Shown in pieces: positions 8,242 through 16,973 of a stretch of DNA of 64,000 nucleotides (position 1 is its first letter; the number at the start of each line of letters is the position of its first letter). Under the pieces are notes generated by a model. That model was not told the DNA's origin. It made no database searches and was given only the letters and a program-made list of their open reading frames with translations. The position numbers and the translations under genes are program-made. Origin of the DNA: Eubacterium xylanophilum ATCC 35991 (GTDB lineage Bacteria; Bacillota; Clostridia; Lachnospirales; Lachnospiraceae); NCBI RefSeq assembly GCF_000518685.1, contig NZ_KI912470.1, positions 34,623 to 98,622 on the forward strand, in the 5' to 3' direction.

Positions 8242-8607
8242 ATGAATATAAATATTAATAGCAAGTCTGGTGTGCCAATATACGAGCAGATTGAAGAACA
8301 AATAAAAAAAATGATTTTATCGGGGGCGCTAAAAGAAGGAGAGTCTTTACCTTCAATTAGAGGATTTGCTTCTGATCTGAAGATTAGTGTTATAACAATA
8401 AAAAAAGCATATGAAAATCTAGAGAAGGAAAACCTTGTTTATTCTGTTCCGGGAAAGGGCTTCTATGTTGATAATCCCAATACCGAGTATATGCGGGAAA
8501 AGGAGACAAGAAGCTTAGAAAGTGATTTGTCAGAATGGATTCAAAATGCCAAGGAAATTGGTATAGGCAAGAGTGAAGCGATTGATATGCTTGAAATACT
8601 GTGGTGA
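8242..8607 (+). CDS. GntR family transcriptional regulator, YtrA type
   Basis: A 121-residue protein with a winged-helix DNA-binding domain (about 7-75) holding the GntR hallmarks: PIYEQIEEQIKKMI, LPSIRGFA, VITIKKAYENLEKE and the wing SVPGKGFYV. The C-terminal part is only about 45 residues of helix, too short to bind a metabolite as FadR or HutC types do; this is the YtrA pattern. AGGAGG precedes the ATG. YtrA proteins usually repress their own ABC operon, and the perfect inverted repeat over the operon promoter at 6512-6554 fits this. The inducing signal in relatives is often cell-wall-active antibiotics, which is inference here. Confidence 0.92.
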   Translation: MNININSKSGVPIYEQIEEQIKKMILSGALKEGESLPSIRGFASDLKISVITIKKAYENLEKENLVYSVPGKGFYVDNPNTEYMREKETRSLESDLSEWIQNAKEIGIGKSEAIDMLEILW

Positions 8608-8654
8608 AGAAATCATAAAGGCCCTAGGGCTAAAGCAGAATGGAGGAATATAAA

Positions 8655-9380
8655 ATGATTGAGGCTAGTAATATATGCTATTCAATGGTAAGCAGGCACA
8701 AAAGCTTTGAAATCAAGGATTTAAATATTTCTTTGAGTCGAGGTTATGTGACTTGTTTGGTCGGACACAATGGCGCAGGAAAAACTACGATAATGAGCTT
8801 ACTATATGGTATGAAAAGGCAAAATTCGGGGGAAGTAAGATTCAACGGAGAAATCATATCTCCCGAGAACATTGAAAAATATAGAGAAAAAGTTGCTTTT
8901 GTCGGGGGAAAGTGGTGTGTGCCACATATGACAGTAGAAGAAAATATAACGATGCTCTCAATGCTATATGAGGATTTTAGCAAAGAGAAGTATGATGAGT
9001 GCTTGAGATTGTTCGAAGCGGAACATTTATCTGATAAAGTGTTTGAGGAAATGTCCACAGGCGAGAAGAAGAAAGTCGAGTTGGCATTTTGCATTGCAAG
9101 GAATCCGGAGTTTATGTTTTTAGACGAGCCATATGCTAATATTGATCCGGTTGTGCGAAAAAAAATGGATGATATAATAGTTAGCTTGGCGAGAAAGAAT
9201 AATGTGGGCGTTTTGGTCTCTACGCACTTGATTGATGAAATCAATGATATGGTTGATTATGTGGCAATTGTAGAGAATGGAATGCTGGTTGACTATGAGG
9301 ACAGGGAAGAAATATTGGAAAAATACGAGGCATCAAATCTCAGAGAAGCGGTTAAACTTGCACTAAAGAATTATAAATGA
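8655..9380 (+). CDS. ABC transporter ATP-binding protein
   Basis: Second ATPase of the GntR operon, 241 residues. Walker A GHNGAGKTT, signature MSTGE, Walker B FMFLDEPYANIDP and H-loop STHL are all present, so it should hydrolyse ATP. GGAGG at 8642-8646 is 8 nt before ATG 8655; an earlier in-frame ATG at 8640 overlaps that ribosome site. Its closest relative in sight is the 6605 ATPase, which shares the unusual STGE signature, so the operon may encode two paralogous exporters under one repressor. The next gene starts at or just after its stop. Confidence 0.9.
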   Translation: MIEASNICYSMVSRHKSFEIKDLNISLSRGYVTCLVGHNGAGKTTIMSLLYGMKRQNSGEVRFNGEIISPENIEKYREKVAFVGGKWCVPHMTVEENITMLSMLYEDFSKEKYDECLRLFEAEHLSDKVFEEMSTGEKKKVELAFCIARNPEFMFLDEPYANIDPVVRKKMDDIIVSLARKNNVGVLVSTHLIDEINDMVDYVAIVENGMLVDYEDREEILEKYEASNLREAVKLALKNYK

Positions 9381-9391
9381 AAGGAAGAATT

Positions 9392-10573
9392 ATGAAAGAG
9401 AGAGATTTTTTTAAGTATATATCAAAGCTAAATAGCGGCGAGATATCGTGGATTGTAGGACTTATAATATATATCATTATAGGAATTATGAATGTGAATT
9501 TGAACCTTTTTGATAGTGGAAATGAATATATATGCCTTGTGGTAGGTGGCTTCATGATTATCGGCGTCAGTATCAGGTATTATGAAAAACACTTAAAGAT
9601 TCGTCGAGAGAAGTTAGAAACGCCATTTGCCACGGGCGATACAGCTATTGCGAGTATTATGAAAAATCACAGTTTCTCGTTTGCGAAGTATTTTAAAGTT
9701 TTGAGAATCCGCTTTCTGGTTCCACAGATTTTGGGAATTGTAATTCTTGTTGCAAATGGAATTGCCTGCAGGCAGAAAATTAGCCTCTTATTCGCCTTGC
9801 TTTTGGCTGTTGTTCCTGCAATTATAAGCATTATATATCAAATGATTGTCCAGCACAATGGAGAAAACAAGTCAGTCATAATATGTACTAAGGCATTATT
9901 GTATATCGCCTCAAGTGTTGGAATCGTATTGAGCCTTATAATGGGCATTATTATATGTGTTTCCGGATTGTTGCTTGTGCAGCAGTTAATCTTACCTGTT
10001 ACGATTGATGAAAATGTTCCGACGAGAATTATATCCGGTGGAGATGGGTTGGCATTTGTATATACTATTTCAGCGGTTTTCTTAATGGGAGTACTTCTAG
10101 TTGATTCGTGTAGAAAAGCATTAAGTCTGAGAAAAAGAGCTTTTTTCTTAATACGATTGAGTTTGTTTATGATAATGCTTATAACGGGGATAAGCAATAT
10201 TATGATTACAACAAGTAGCTTTACCATGATGAGAGGAGATTCGATTGTTGTATCAGAAAAGAGTAAAATCAAGGAATATACACTTGATGATGTGAAAAAG
10301 TGTTACATCTATGAGAAGGATGGAAACATAGATGCCAAGTTAGTATTTGATGATGGTACAGAGAGAGGTATAATGCAAGGGGACTCGCAGAATAATACAA
10401 AGTGGGATGAGTTGTATCACTCTGACTTTAACTACGGAGCGGATCTGGTCCAGAAGCTTAGAGAAAGGGGAGTTGAGTGTCAAGTTTCGGATGCTGATAG
10501 GCTGGGAAAAGATGCTGAATCGATAAGCAAACAATCTAAGGAAGGATGGGACAGAATCAAAAGATTGATTTAG
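9392..10573 (+). CDS. Membrane protein with C-terminal soluble domain
   Basis: A 393-residue protein: two hydrophobic segments near the start, a cytoplasmic stretch with MKNHSFSFAKYFKV, about six more membrane segments, and a final soluble domain (from about residue 285) with KIKEYTLDDVKKCYIYEK and an acidic/basic mix. It is the probable membrane partner of the 8655 ATPase. ATG 9392 follows AAGGAAG; ATG 9377 overlaps the ATPase stop (ATGA) and is the alternative start. The soluble tail after the last membrane segment is unusual for an ABC-2 permease and may be a sensing or docking domain. I do not recognise the family. Confidence 0.75.
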   Translation: MKERDFFKYISKLNSGEISWIVGLIIYIIIGIMNVNLNLFDSGNEYICLVVGGFMIIGVSIRYYEKHLKIRREKLETPFATGDTAIASIMKNHSFSFAKYFKVLRIRFLVPQILGIVILVANGIACRQKISLLFALLLAVVPAIISIIYQMIVQHNGENKSVIICTKALLYIASSVGIVLSLIMGIIICVSGLLLVQQLILPVTIDENVPTRIISGGDGLAFVYTISAVFLMGVLLVDSCRKALSLRKRAFFLIRLSLFMIMLITGISNIMITTSSFTMMRGDSIVVSEKSKIKEYTLDDVKKCYIYEKDGNIDAKLVFDDGTERGIMQGDSQNNTKWDELYHSDFNYGADLVQKLRERGVECQVSDADRLGKDAESISKQSKEGWDRIKRLI

Positions 10574-10624
10574 GCATTTCTTTTGGTAATATTAAACATT
10601 ATCTTGTAAAAATATCATAAAACC

Positions 10625-10653
10625 TTGACAATTTTAACGAAATATTGTAAAAT
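10625..10653 (+). promoter_or_regulatory. rny promoter
   Basis: TTGACA (10625-10630), 17-nt spacer, TAAAAT (10648-10653); near-consensus housekeeping promoter. It gives a leader of about 40 nt ending in AAAGGAGGTG. Confidence 0.75.
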
Positions 10654-10701
10654 TTATATGTTGCACTTATGTGCATATAATTAAATAAAGGAGGTGCTCC
10701 T

Positions 10702-12279
10702 GTGTCAGGGTCTGGTATCAGTATTGGTACTGTAGTTATCATTGCTGTAATCTGCTTAGTTCTGATTGTGGTTGCCGCGTTGATTTCTTGGAAACTTGCG
10801 ATATCTCATAGAATTCGCACAGAAAAAGAGAAGTTGGGCAATGCAGAAGACAAGGCAAGAAAGATTATAGATGATGCGCTTAAGACTGCAGAAACCAAGA
10901 AAAGAGAGGCTCTACTCGAAGCTAAAGAAGAAAATCTCAAAGCTAAGAATGAACTTGAGAGAGAAGCAAAAGAGCAGAGAGCGGAGATCCAGCGCTACGA
11001 AAAACGTGTGTTGGGTAAAGAAGAGACTTTGGACAAAAAACTGGATGCACTCGAGAAAAGGGAATCAAGACTTGCTTCAAAAGTGAACGAGTTTGAAAAA
11101 GAAAAAGAAAAGGTCGAAGAGATTCGACAAAGTCACTTGCGTGAGTTAGAAAAGATTTCCGGACTTACCTCCGAACAAGCAAAAGAATACTTATTAAGAA
11201 CTGTAGAAGAAGATGTAAAACATGAAACTGCGGTAATGATCAAGGAATTGGAGCGTCAGGCTAAGGATGAAGCTGATAAGAAAGCTAAGGAGTACATTGT
11301 TAATGCCATTCAGAAGTGTGCAGCTGACCATGTGTCTGAGGCAGCTATATCAGTTGTTCCATTGCCTAACGAGGAAATGAAAGGAAGAATCATTGGACGA
11401 GAGGGACGTAATATTCGTACTCTTGAGAGCCTTACAGGAATTGATTTGATTATTGATGACACTCCTGAGGCTGTTATCCTTTCAGGTTTTGATCCTATAC
11501 GTCGTGAGATTGCTAGGATTGCCTTGGAAAAACTTATCGTAGATGGACGAATTCATCCGGCGCGTATCGAGGAAATGGTTGAGAAGGCCAAGAAAGAGGT
11601 CGAGACATTGATTCGTGAAGAGGGAGAGGCTGCCATGCTTGAAGTTGGTGTTCATGGTGTTCACCATGAATTAGTTAGACTTCTTGGTAAGATGCGTTTC
11701 CGTACAAGTTTTGGACAGAATGCATTAAAGCATTCTATTGAGGTTGCTCATATATCTGGGCTCCTTGCTGGAGAATTAGGTGCAGATGTGAGACTTGCTA
11801 AGAGAGCAGGTTTGCTGCACGATATCGGTAAATCAGTCGATCACGAGATGGAAGGTTCTCATGTACAACTCGGTGTTGATTTGTGCCGTAAGTACAAGGA
11901 ATCAGCTCTTGTTATTAATGCAGTTGAAGCTCACCATGGAGATGTTGAGCCAGAGAGCATGATTGCATGTATCGTTCAGGCAGCTGATGCTATATCAGCC
12001 GCAAGACCAGGTGCAAGACGTGAGACTGTAGAGACATATACAAATCGACTAAAACAATTAGAAGACATTTCAAATGGCTTTGATGGAGTAGATAAATCTT
12101 TTGCTATTCAGGCTGGTAGGGAAGTTCGAGTTATTGTTGTTCCTGAGCAGATTAACGATGATGAGATGGTATTGCTTGCTAGAAATATTTCTAAGCAGAT
12201 AGAAGATGAATTGCAGTATCCAGGTCAGATTAAGGTTAATGTTGTTCGTGAATCAAGAGTAGTAGACTATGCTAAGTAG
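10702..12279 (+). CDS. rny: Ribonuclease Y
   Basis: Membrane-anchored endoribonuclease that starts bulk mRNA decay in Firmicutes. The 525-residue protein has one N-terminal membrane segment (about 8-30), a long Lys/Glu-rich coiled coil (about 40-200), a KH RNA-binding domain with [14 protein letters not shown] and [12 protein letters not shown], and an HD metal-dependent nuclease domain with [22 protein letters not shown] and EAHHGD. It starts with GTG after a consensus AAAGGAGGTG. A monocistronic unit: own promoter upstream, strong terminator downstream. Confidence 0.97.
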   Translation: MSGSGISIGTVVIIAVICLVLIVVAALISWKLAISHRIRTEKEKLGNAEDKARKIIDDALKTAETKKREALLEAKEENLKAKNELEREAKEQRAEIQRYEKRVLGKEETLDKKLDALEKRESRLASKVNEFEKEKEKVEEIRQSHLRELEKISGLTSEQAKEYLLRTVEEDVKHETAVMIKELERQAKDEADKKAKEYIVNAIQKCAADHVSEAAISVVPLPNEEMKGRIIGREGRNIRTLESLTGIDLIIDDTPEAVILSGFDPIRREIARIALEKLIVDGRIHPARIEEMVEKAKKEVETLIREEGEAAMLEVGVHGVHHELVRLLGKMRFRTSFGQNALKHSIEVAHISGLLAGELGADVRLAKRAGLLHDIGKSVDHEMEGSHVQLGVDLCRKYKESALVINAVEAHHGDVEPESMIACIVQAADAISAARPGARRETVETYTNRLKQLEDISNGFDGVDKSFAIQAGREVRVIVVPEQINDDEMVLLARNISKQIEDELQYPGQIKVNVVRESRVVDYAK

Positions 12280-12340
12280 TATATATAGTTACATAGCAGA
12301 TAAACCTACTTGAATATACAGTATTTGTTCTGAAAATTTT

Positions 12341-12373
12341 AAAGGTTATCATCGTAAGATGATAACCTTTTTT
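12341..12373. terminator. Bidirectional intrinsic terminator after rny
   Basis: AAAGGTTATCATC (12341-12353) pairs perfectly with GATGATAACCTTT around a GTAA loop, with T-run to the right and A-run to the left. It ends rny and, from the other strand, the XRE gene at 12383. Confidence 0.93.
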
Positions 12374-12382
12374 CAAATTAGT

Positions 12383-12721
12383 TTATTTATTGACTAGTGC
12401 TGATACTAAATCTTTTACAATTACTAAATTTTTTTTGGACAACAGTTTTAGGTTGCTCAGGATAGCTGTAACATCATTCTTTTTGTTGTTTTCATCGTGT
12501 GTTTTATCGTCAAAAAAGTAGCTGGGAGTTATTTCCAGATATTCACATATATAAAAAAATGTTTGCATTGATGGAAAACTCTTATTGTTTTCTATTCTGT
12601 TAATATAACTTGGATTTTGGCCTATTGCAAGACTCATCTCCCTTGCAGAGACACCTTTTAAGGTTCTAAGATAGTATAATCTTTCTGCAAATATTTTTTC
12701 GTAATTAATGCTTTTTTCCAT
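12383..12721 (-). CDS. XRE family transcriptional regulator
   Basis: A 112-residue protein with one Cro/C1-type helix-turn-helix (about 12-68): LRTLKGVSAREMSLAIGQ, PSYINRIENNKSFPSM, then ICEYLEITPSYFF. The rest is an Asn/Lys-rich linker and one helix (LSKKNLVIVKDLVSALV), perhaps for dimer contacts; no metabolite-binding or peptidase domain. GGAGGACTAAAAA precedes its ATG. It is divergent from the zinc-ribbon protein gene with 179 nt between them, so that gene may be its target. It could also be a stand-alone regulator of distant genes. Confidence 0.9.
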   Translation of the reverse strand: MEKSINYEKIFAERLYYLRTLKGVSAREMSLAIGQNPSYINRIENNKSFPSMQTFFYICEYLEITPSYFFDDKTHDENNKKNDVTAILSNLKLLSKKNLVIVKDLVSALVNK

Positions 12722-12810
12722 TTTTTAGTCCTCCAAAGTTTATGGTACCTATATAAGATATTCTATAACACAGCAAAGTTGGAAATGAGATAACAGATGA
12801 CATATTTTAC

Positions 12811-12839
12811 TTGACACAAGACATTACATATCTTACAAT
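12811..12839 (+). promoter_or_regulatory. Promoter of the zinc-ribbon protein gene
   Basis: TTGACA (12811-12816), 17-nt spacer, TACAAT (12834-12839), followed by a GAGGAGGGGG ribosome site. It lies in the divergent region with the XRE gene. Confidence 0.7.
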
Positions 12840-12900
12840 TAAATTGATAAAACATATATTGTCTCAATAATCATTTTTTTATTTCGAGGAGGGGGAATAC

Positions 12901-13869
12901 ATGAAGTGTCAAAAATGTGGAGCAGAAATAAGTGATAAAAGCGTTACCTGCGAATACTGTGGTTCGCAGATTTCTTATGAAATGAAACGCGAATATGAAA
13001 AGATTAACAAACAGGGTTGTCCAAAATGCGGAAGTTCAAACATTTCATTTAACAGAGAAAAACAGGGAGAGTACAAAGGAAAAAGAGGAACTTCTGTTTT
13101 GCGAAAAACCATTGGTATATGCAAAGATTGTGGGTATACATGGGATCCGAATATGTTAAGCAAGAATAAGAAAAAAAGTAGTGATCCTAAAATATGGCTT
13201 TGGATTTTAGGATGGATTGTCATCTTCCCAGTCCCATTAACAATAATCTTGTGGAAACAAGAAAAGCTTGATTCGAAGATTCGATATGGGTTAATTGCTG
13301 CAGCATGGGTTCTTTATTTGGTTCTTGGATTTGTCGGAGGACATGATGAAAAAAAATCAACAAAAGAGTCAAATCAGTACCTTAATGAAAGCACTAGTAC
13401 AAACTATGGAAAGAATAAAAGTTACGATTTGACAGAAACAAGTGCTCCTATGACTAGTGATAATTACCAGAAAGAGCCAAAGGATACAAATAAAGCCATA
13501 GAGGTTAAACTCAAGTTGATGAAAAATGTAAATGATGAGACTGGAGAAGTGCTTTTTGGTGTTGACAGTAACCTACCTGAAGATACAAGATTAATTGTAA
13601 CAATCACAAATCAAAAGGGTTATAAATCTCAGGATAGCTTGACTATATTGAAAGATGGAAAAGGGTATACATCCGAGTTTTCTGAGAACGGAAAGGGTTT
13701 GAGCGGAAAGTATAATGTTACAATATCATCAGGAATAGCAAGAAAACAAAAACAATCGGTTAGGGATGTAATAGGAGAATATGGAGAAAATATTGTAGGG
13801 AAATATGTTAGAAGAGATGATAATGGAAAAGACAACATTATTGAAGGAAAGTTCAATGTCAAATTATGA
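12901..13869 (+). CDS. Zinc-ribbon membrane protein of unknown role
   Basis: A 322-residue protein with four CxxC knuckles in the first ~80 residues (CQKCG, CEYCG, CPKCG, CKDCG), making two zinc ribbons, a Lys-rich stretch, two hydrophobic segments (IWLWILGWIVIFPVPLTI near 99-117; YGLIAAAWVLYLVLGFV near 130-146), and a C-terminal domain of about 170 residues. That domain starts Ser/Thr-rich and then looks all-beta (IEVKLKLMKNV, RLIVTITNQKG, KYNVTISSG). The topology suggests cytosolic ribbons and an extracytoplasmic beta domain only if an even number of segments is wrong; with two segments both ends are cytosolic, so the orientation is open. Its neighbours are an XRE gene and a small secreted protein gene. 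Confidence 0.8.
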   Translation: MKCQKCGAEISDKSVTCEYCGSQISYEMKREYEKINKQGCPKCGSSNISFNREKQGEYKGKRGTSVLRKTIGICKDCGYTWDPNMLSKNKKKSSDPKIWLWILGWIVIFPVPLTIILWKQEKLDSKIRYGLIAAAWVLYLVLGFVGGHDEKKSTKESNQYLNESTSTNYGKNKSYDLTETSAPMTSDNYQKEPKDTNKAIEVKLKLMKNVNDETGEVLFGVDSNLPEDTRLIVTITNQKGYKSQDSLTILKDGKGYTSEFSENGKGLSGKYNVTISSGIARKQKQSVRDVIGEYGENIVGKYVRRDDNGKDNIIEGKFNVKL

Positions 13870-13940
13870 TTAGAGTATTCTAAGTATGGGAGTATGTGTA
13901 GATACAAACTAAAAGTATGGATAAGGAGGACAAAGATATT

Positions 13941-14207
13941 ATGAAAAAAAAGTTAGTTATTATCGGCATGATGGTTGTGATGATGTTGGAAGTAGTAGGT
14001 ACAGTACCGGCTACTCCAATAAATGAACATTCTAACGTTGTAGAGGCCAAGAAAAGGACAAAGAAGAAAAAAGCAAAAAAAGTTTACATTACACCTACAG
14101 GGAAATGTTACCATAGCAGAAAATGTGGTCGTGGTAGTTATTACAAGGTAACACTAAAAAAAGCAAAATCGTACTTACTTAAACCATGTAAGAAATGCTA
14201 CAGATAA
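13941..14207 (+). CDS. Small secreted Cys-rich basic protein
   Basis: An 88-residue protein: signal peptide MKKKLVIIGMMVVMMLEVVG, a Lys-rich linker after a probable cleavage region near VVEAKKR, and a compact domain with YITPTGKCYHSRKCGR and LKPCKKCYR. The four Cys plus His look like a metal or disulfide site of the kind seen in small 'YHxxxC ... PCxxC' domains of secreted and nuclease-linked Firmicutes proteins. GGAGGA at 13925-13930 selects ATG 13941 over the in-frame ATG at 13917. It lies 71 nt after the zinc-ribbon gene with no terminator between, so the two are probably co-transcribed. Confidence 0.8.
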   Translation: MKKKLVIIGMMVVMMLEVVGTVPATPINEHSNVVEAKKRTKKKKAKKVYITPTGKCYHSRKCGRGSYYKVTLKKAKSYLLKPCKKCYR

Positions 14208-14224
14208 GTTTTCAGCAGAACAAA

Positions 14225-14244
14225 CCACCGGCTAAGCCGGTGGT
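14225..14244. terminator. GC-rich hairpin between convergent genes
   Basis: ACCACCGGC-TTA/TAA-GCCGGTGGT forms a 9-10 bp stem between the secreted protein gene and the minus-strand gene ending at 14263. T-runs beside it are poor on both strands, so efficiency is uncertain. Confidence 0.5.
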
Positions 14245-14262
14245 CATGATTTGTGAATTAAT

Positions 14263-16050
14263 TTATCTGAATTTTTTGCTTTTCCACTTGCTATAATTAT
14301 TTGAGTAAAATGTTCTGATTCTGAGGAAACATTTCTTTTTAGGATGTTTTCTCAGGTATCGTCTAATACTTTTACAGCTAATGGTTGCTTTGGTTTTGTT
14401 CCTAATTGTCTTGCGAATGATTATCTTGGAAAATTTTTTGCTCTTTGCGAGCTGGATTTGATATCCGTCACAGGAGACTTTTTTCCATCGAATTGCAAGT
14501 TTATTCCTACCCTTGTGCTTAATTGATTTAATAGTAGTTGGTTTTGGATACTTCTTAACGCTAACAATGGAATCAGTAATGTTTATATTACCAATATAGT
14601 TGGCTCCAAGTGATGTGTTCCACATTTTCGGACCATTTTCCATATCTTTATTGGCAAATCTAATGGGATATCCATCTAAACCAGTGCTGCCCTGGTTGTC
14701 AGCAAGTCTAAGGTATGTTTCATAGCTTCCCTTACTCAGTTTATTTGCTAATTTCAAGGAAATATTGAGATTAGTTGTTGCAGCTGAATCCCATTCTGTC
14801 GGATCGATAGGATGTTTAAGAATATCCTTTTCAACAGGTATTGTAATACAGTTATCATGGTTCTTAAATATGATATATACCTTCTTAGCCTTTATTAGAT
14901 TGGCAAATCCAACGTTTTCAATATTGGCTTGAAGTGTAAAATTTGAATTCTGAGGAATGTTTGTGCTCATTATAAGCTTTCTTATTACGAACCTATACCC
15001 CAAATGATTGCGTATAAACTCGTATTCAGAACATCCTTTGTAAGCTTCATTGGTCCCTGAATATTTTGCTTTCTTAAAGTCATTAATTACTTCTTCGCTC
15101 CACTGAGTATTTAGATAGCTCGTGTGGGTTCTGAATGCTTCTTTTTCTAGATAGTTACAGGTGTTTTTTACACTTCCGGTATTATCGTTTTGGAGAATTT
15201 CTCCTCCGAATAATGTATGCTTTGCCTGTTCTTCCAGCCATGTAATTTCAGTTTCGCGATTTTCGTATGTTCCATCGTCATCATCCGTGGAAAGATATGC
15301 ATCGTCGAATATCCCCACGCGATATGCTTTTGAACCTTTTGTAGTTTTATTAGTATTGAGCTTGCTTATATCAAGACCGGCCCAATCAGCATAAAATGTC
15401 GGTCTACGCACGGAAATGGTTATGCTTTCCGGGAGAACTTCGAGCCACTTATCTATCGCTTTACTGATATTTGCTTTGGTACACATCGGGGTGCTGTGCA
15501 TCTCGCCCCATAAGCCAAATAGTCCGCACTCCACGGAACTTACAACGTCGGCGTACTTAGAAATAACTTTACCCAACTGCTCTTGGTGTGTGAGGATCAT
15601 AGAGATATCAGGTTCCTTCACTTCCTCGCCTTTAAAATATGGGTCATAAGAAAAGCGCAGTATGGCAGAACTGTGGTGATTTCTTAAGTTTTTAAGGATG
15701 TTTTCCAGCGATTTTAACATATTATCTGAAAGTGGATTGTCTGCCTTGCCGTTGTAACCTTTGGAAAAATCTGATATATCCAACCTTAAGTGTACAAGGT
15801 TAGAAAACTCGGAGCCGACAGCATTTCCATTTTCTGTAAAGTGTATTGTCTCTGGTTCGTAAAAACCTATGCCAGGGTTATGAATCTCTGCAGTGGTCTC
15901 AGTGTAGTTGATTGCTTCACTTTTTTGCAGAGCATTAGCTGGAGAGTTGACCTTTTGTGGCAAGAGTATGTTGCTTAGGATGCCACACATGAATATAGTT
16001 ATAACCAGTATGAGTGAATGTTTTAAATAATTGGATTTCATATATATCAT
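14263..16050 (-). CDS. Secreted DUF4874/DUF4832 protein with Fn3-like C-terminus
   Basis: A 595-residue exported protein. An N-terminal hydrophobic segment (about 10-30) is followed by a DUF4874-type region (about 45-205; EIHNPGIGFYEPE, LVHLRLDISDF, GLFGLWGEMHSTP) and a DUF4832-type region (about 215-455; RRPTFYADW, GIFDDAYLSTDDDDGTYE, GCSEYEFIRNHLGYRFVIR). Known members of these families look like glycoside-hydrolase barrels with a beta domain, but no activity has been settled to my knowledge. The last ~90 residues, very basic, resemble a fibronectin III module (LAIRWKKVSCDGYQIQ). The start overlaps the aroE stop (ATGA), so the genes are translationally coupled. GH66/GH-like surface polysaccharide processing is a guess. 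Confidence 0.85.
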   Translation of the reverse strand: MIYMKSNYLKHSLILVITIFMCGILSNILLPQKVNSPANALQKSEAINYTETTAEIHNPGIGFYEPETIHFTENGNAVGSEFSNLVHLRLDISDFSKGYNGKADNPLSDNMLKSLENILKNLRNHHSSAILRFSYDPYFKGEEVKEPDISMILTHQEQLGKVISKYADVVSSVECGLFGLWGEMHSTPMCTKANISKAIDKWLEVLPESITISVRRPTFYADWAGLDISKLNTNKTTKGSKAYRVGIFDDAYLSTDDDDGTYENRETEITWLEEQAKHTLFGGEILQNDNTGSVKNTCNYLEKEAFRTHTSYLNTQWSEEVINDFKKAKYSGTNEAYKGCSEYEFIRNHLGYRFVIRKLIMSTNIPQNSNFTLQANIENVGFANLIKAKKVYIIFKNHDNCITIPVEKDILKHPIDPTEWDSAATTNLNISLKLANKLSKGSYETYLRLADNQGSTGLDGYPIRFANKDMENGPKMWNTSLGANYIGNINITDSIVSVKKYPKPTTIKSIKHKGRNKLAIRWKKVSCDGYQIQLAKSKKFSKIIIRKTIRNKTKATISCKSIRRYLRKHPKKKCFLRIRTFYSNNYSKWKSKKFR

Positions 16051-16814
16051 TCTTCCATTTCCTTTGCAATGATTTCTGTTATTTCAGGAATCTTTTCATC
16101 CGGGAATGACGCATCTAGGAATATTTCTGCGGCATACTTTGCTTGGGCAACAAGCATTACAAGTCCACCAGCAGCAATCATTCCGCGTTTTTTTGCGTCT
16201 TTTACAAGCATGGTTTCAAGTGGATTTGCAACAACGTCTAAGACCGCCGAACATTTTTTAAAACAGTCAAGTTCGATAGGTGAGGCATTGACATTTGGGT
16301 ACATGCCGACTGGGCTTGTGTTGATGATGATATCAGCGTCTGTGTGATTTTTGTAGCACTCTTCATAGCTAATAGACTCGACGTCCGGACGGCTCTTGAC
16401 AATTATCATTTCTTTCGCTCCACAGGAGGTGACTACTGCTTTGATTGCCTGAGCAGCGCCGCCGTTTCCTATGACGATAACTTTTTTATCAGAAAAATCC
16501 ACATTGTTGGCCTTGGCCATATAATCAAATCCTAGATAATCAGTATTATATCCATATAATTCGTTATTTCGGTTGACAATTGTATTTACTGCACCGATAG
16601 CCTTTGCCTTGTCATCAATATATGACAGATATGGTATAACATCCTTTTTATAAGGAATAGTGACATTGATTGCTGTGAAGTCCTTCTCACTCATAAATTC
16701 TTCGAATTCTTCTCTTGTGAGAGGTGTTGGCTCGTAGGTATAATCCGTCAATAACTCATGTATTTGCTTGGAGTAGCTATGACCTAGCTTTTCTCCGATT
16801 AGTCCATATTTCAT
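16047..16814 (-). CDS. aroE: Shikimate dehydrogenase
   Basis: Reduces 3-dehydroshikimate to shikimate with NADPH, the fourth step toward chorismate. The 255-residue protein is slightly short for the family. Substrate site: GHSYSKQIH (11-19) and NVTIPYK (50-56, catalytic Lys56), with the partner Asp91 in NTDYLGF. Cofactor site: GNGGAAQA from 115. The TSPVGMYP and GGLVMLVAQA motifs are also present. It is first in a two-gene minus-strand operon; the secreted DUF4832 gene begins within its stop codon. No other shikimate genes are nearby, so it is an isolated pathway gene. Confidence 0.95.
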   Translation of the reverse strand: MKYGLIGEKLGHSYSKQIHELLTDYTYEPTPLTREEFEEFMSEKDFTAINVTIPYKKDVIPYLSYIDDKAKAIGAVNTIVNRNNELYGYNTDYLGFDYMAKANNVDFSDKKVIVIGNGGAAQAIKAVVTSCGAKEMIIVKSRPDVESISYEECYKNHTDADIIINTSPVGMYPNVNASPIELDCFKKCSAVLDVVANPLETMLVKDAKKRGMIAAGGLVMLVAQAKYAAEIFLDASFPDEKIPEITEIIAKEMEE

Positions 16815-16847
16815 AATACTTGTTCCTTTCTAAACTTTGCTAATAAT

Positions 16848-16876
16848 AGAATACCAAAAATTGATCTTTTAGTAAA
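16848..16876 (-). promoter_or_regulatory. aroE promoter
   Basis: On the minus strand TTTACT (16876-16871), 17 nt, TATTCT (16853-16848) with TGG just before, an extended -10. It runs divergent to the P-type ATPase promoter about 35 bp away. Confidence 0.5.
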
Positions 16877-16909
16877 GTAAATTAAAGCATATGAATTAAG
16901 CTTTCTCGT

Positions 16910-16938
16910 TTGACATAGTTTCTTGTATTTGTTAAGAT
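16910..16938 (+). promoter_or_regulatory. P-type ATPase promoter
   Basis: TTGACA (16910-16915), 17-nt spacer, TAAGAT (16933-16938). The leader is about 30 nt, leaving no room for a riboswitch. Confidence 0.7.
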
Positions 16939-16973
16939 TGTAATATGGTAGCTTGAGAAAGGAATATTTTATT

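Noticed and set aside
12383-14207. Prophage or integrative element remnant because of the XRE gene
   Set aside because: No integrase, phage structural gene or attachment repeat is near, and flanking genes are ordinary housekeeping genes.
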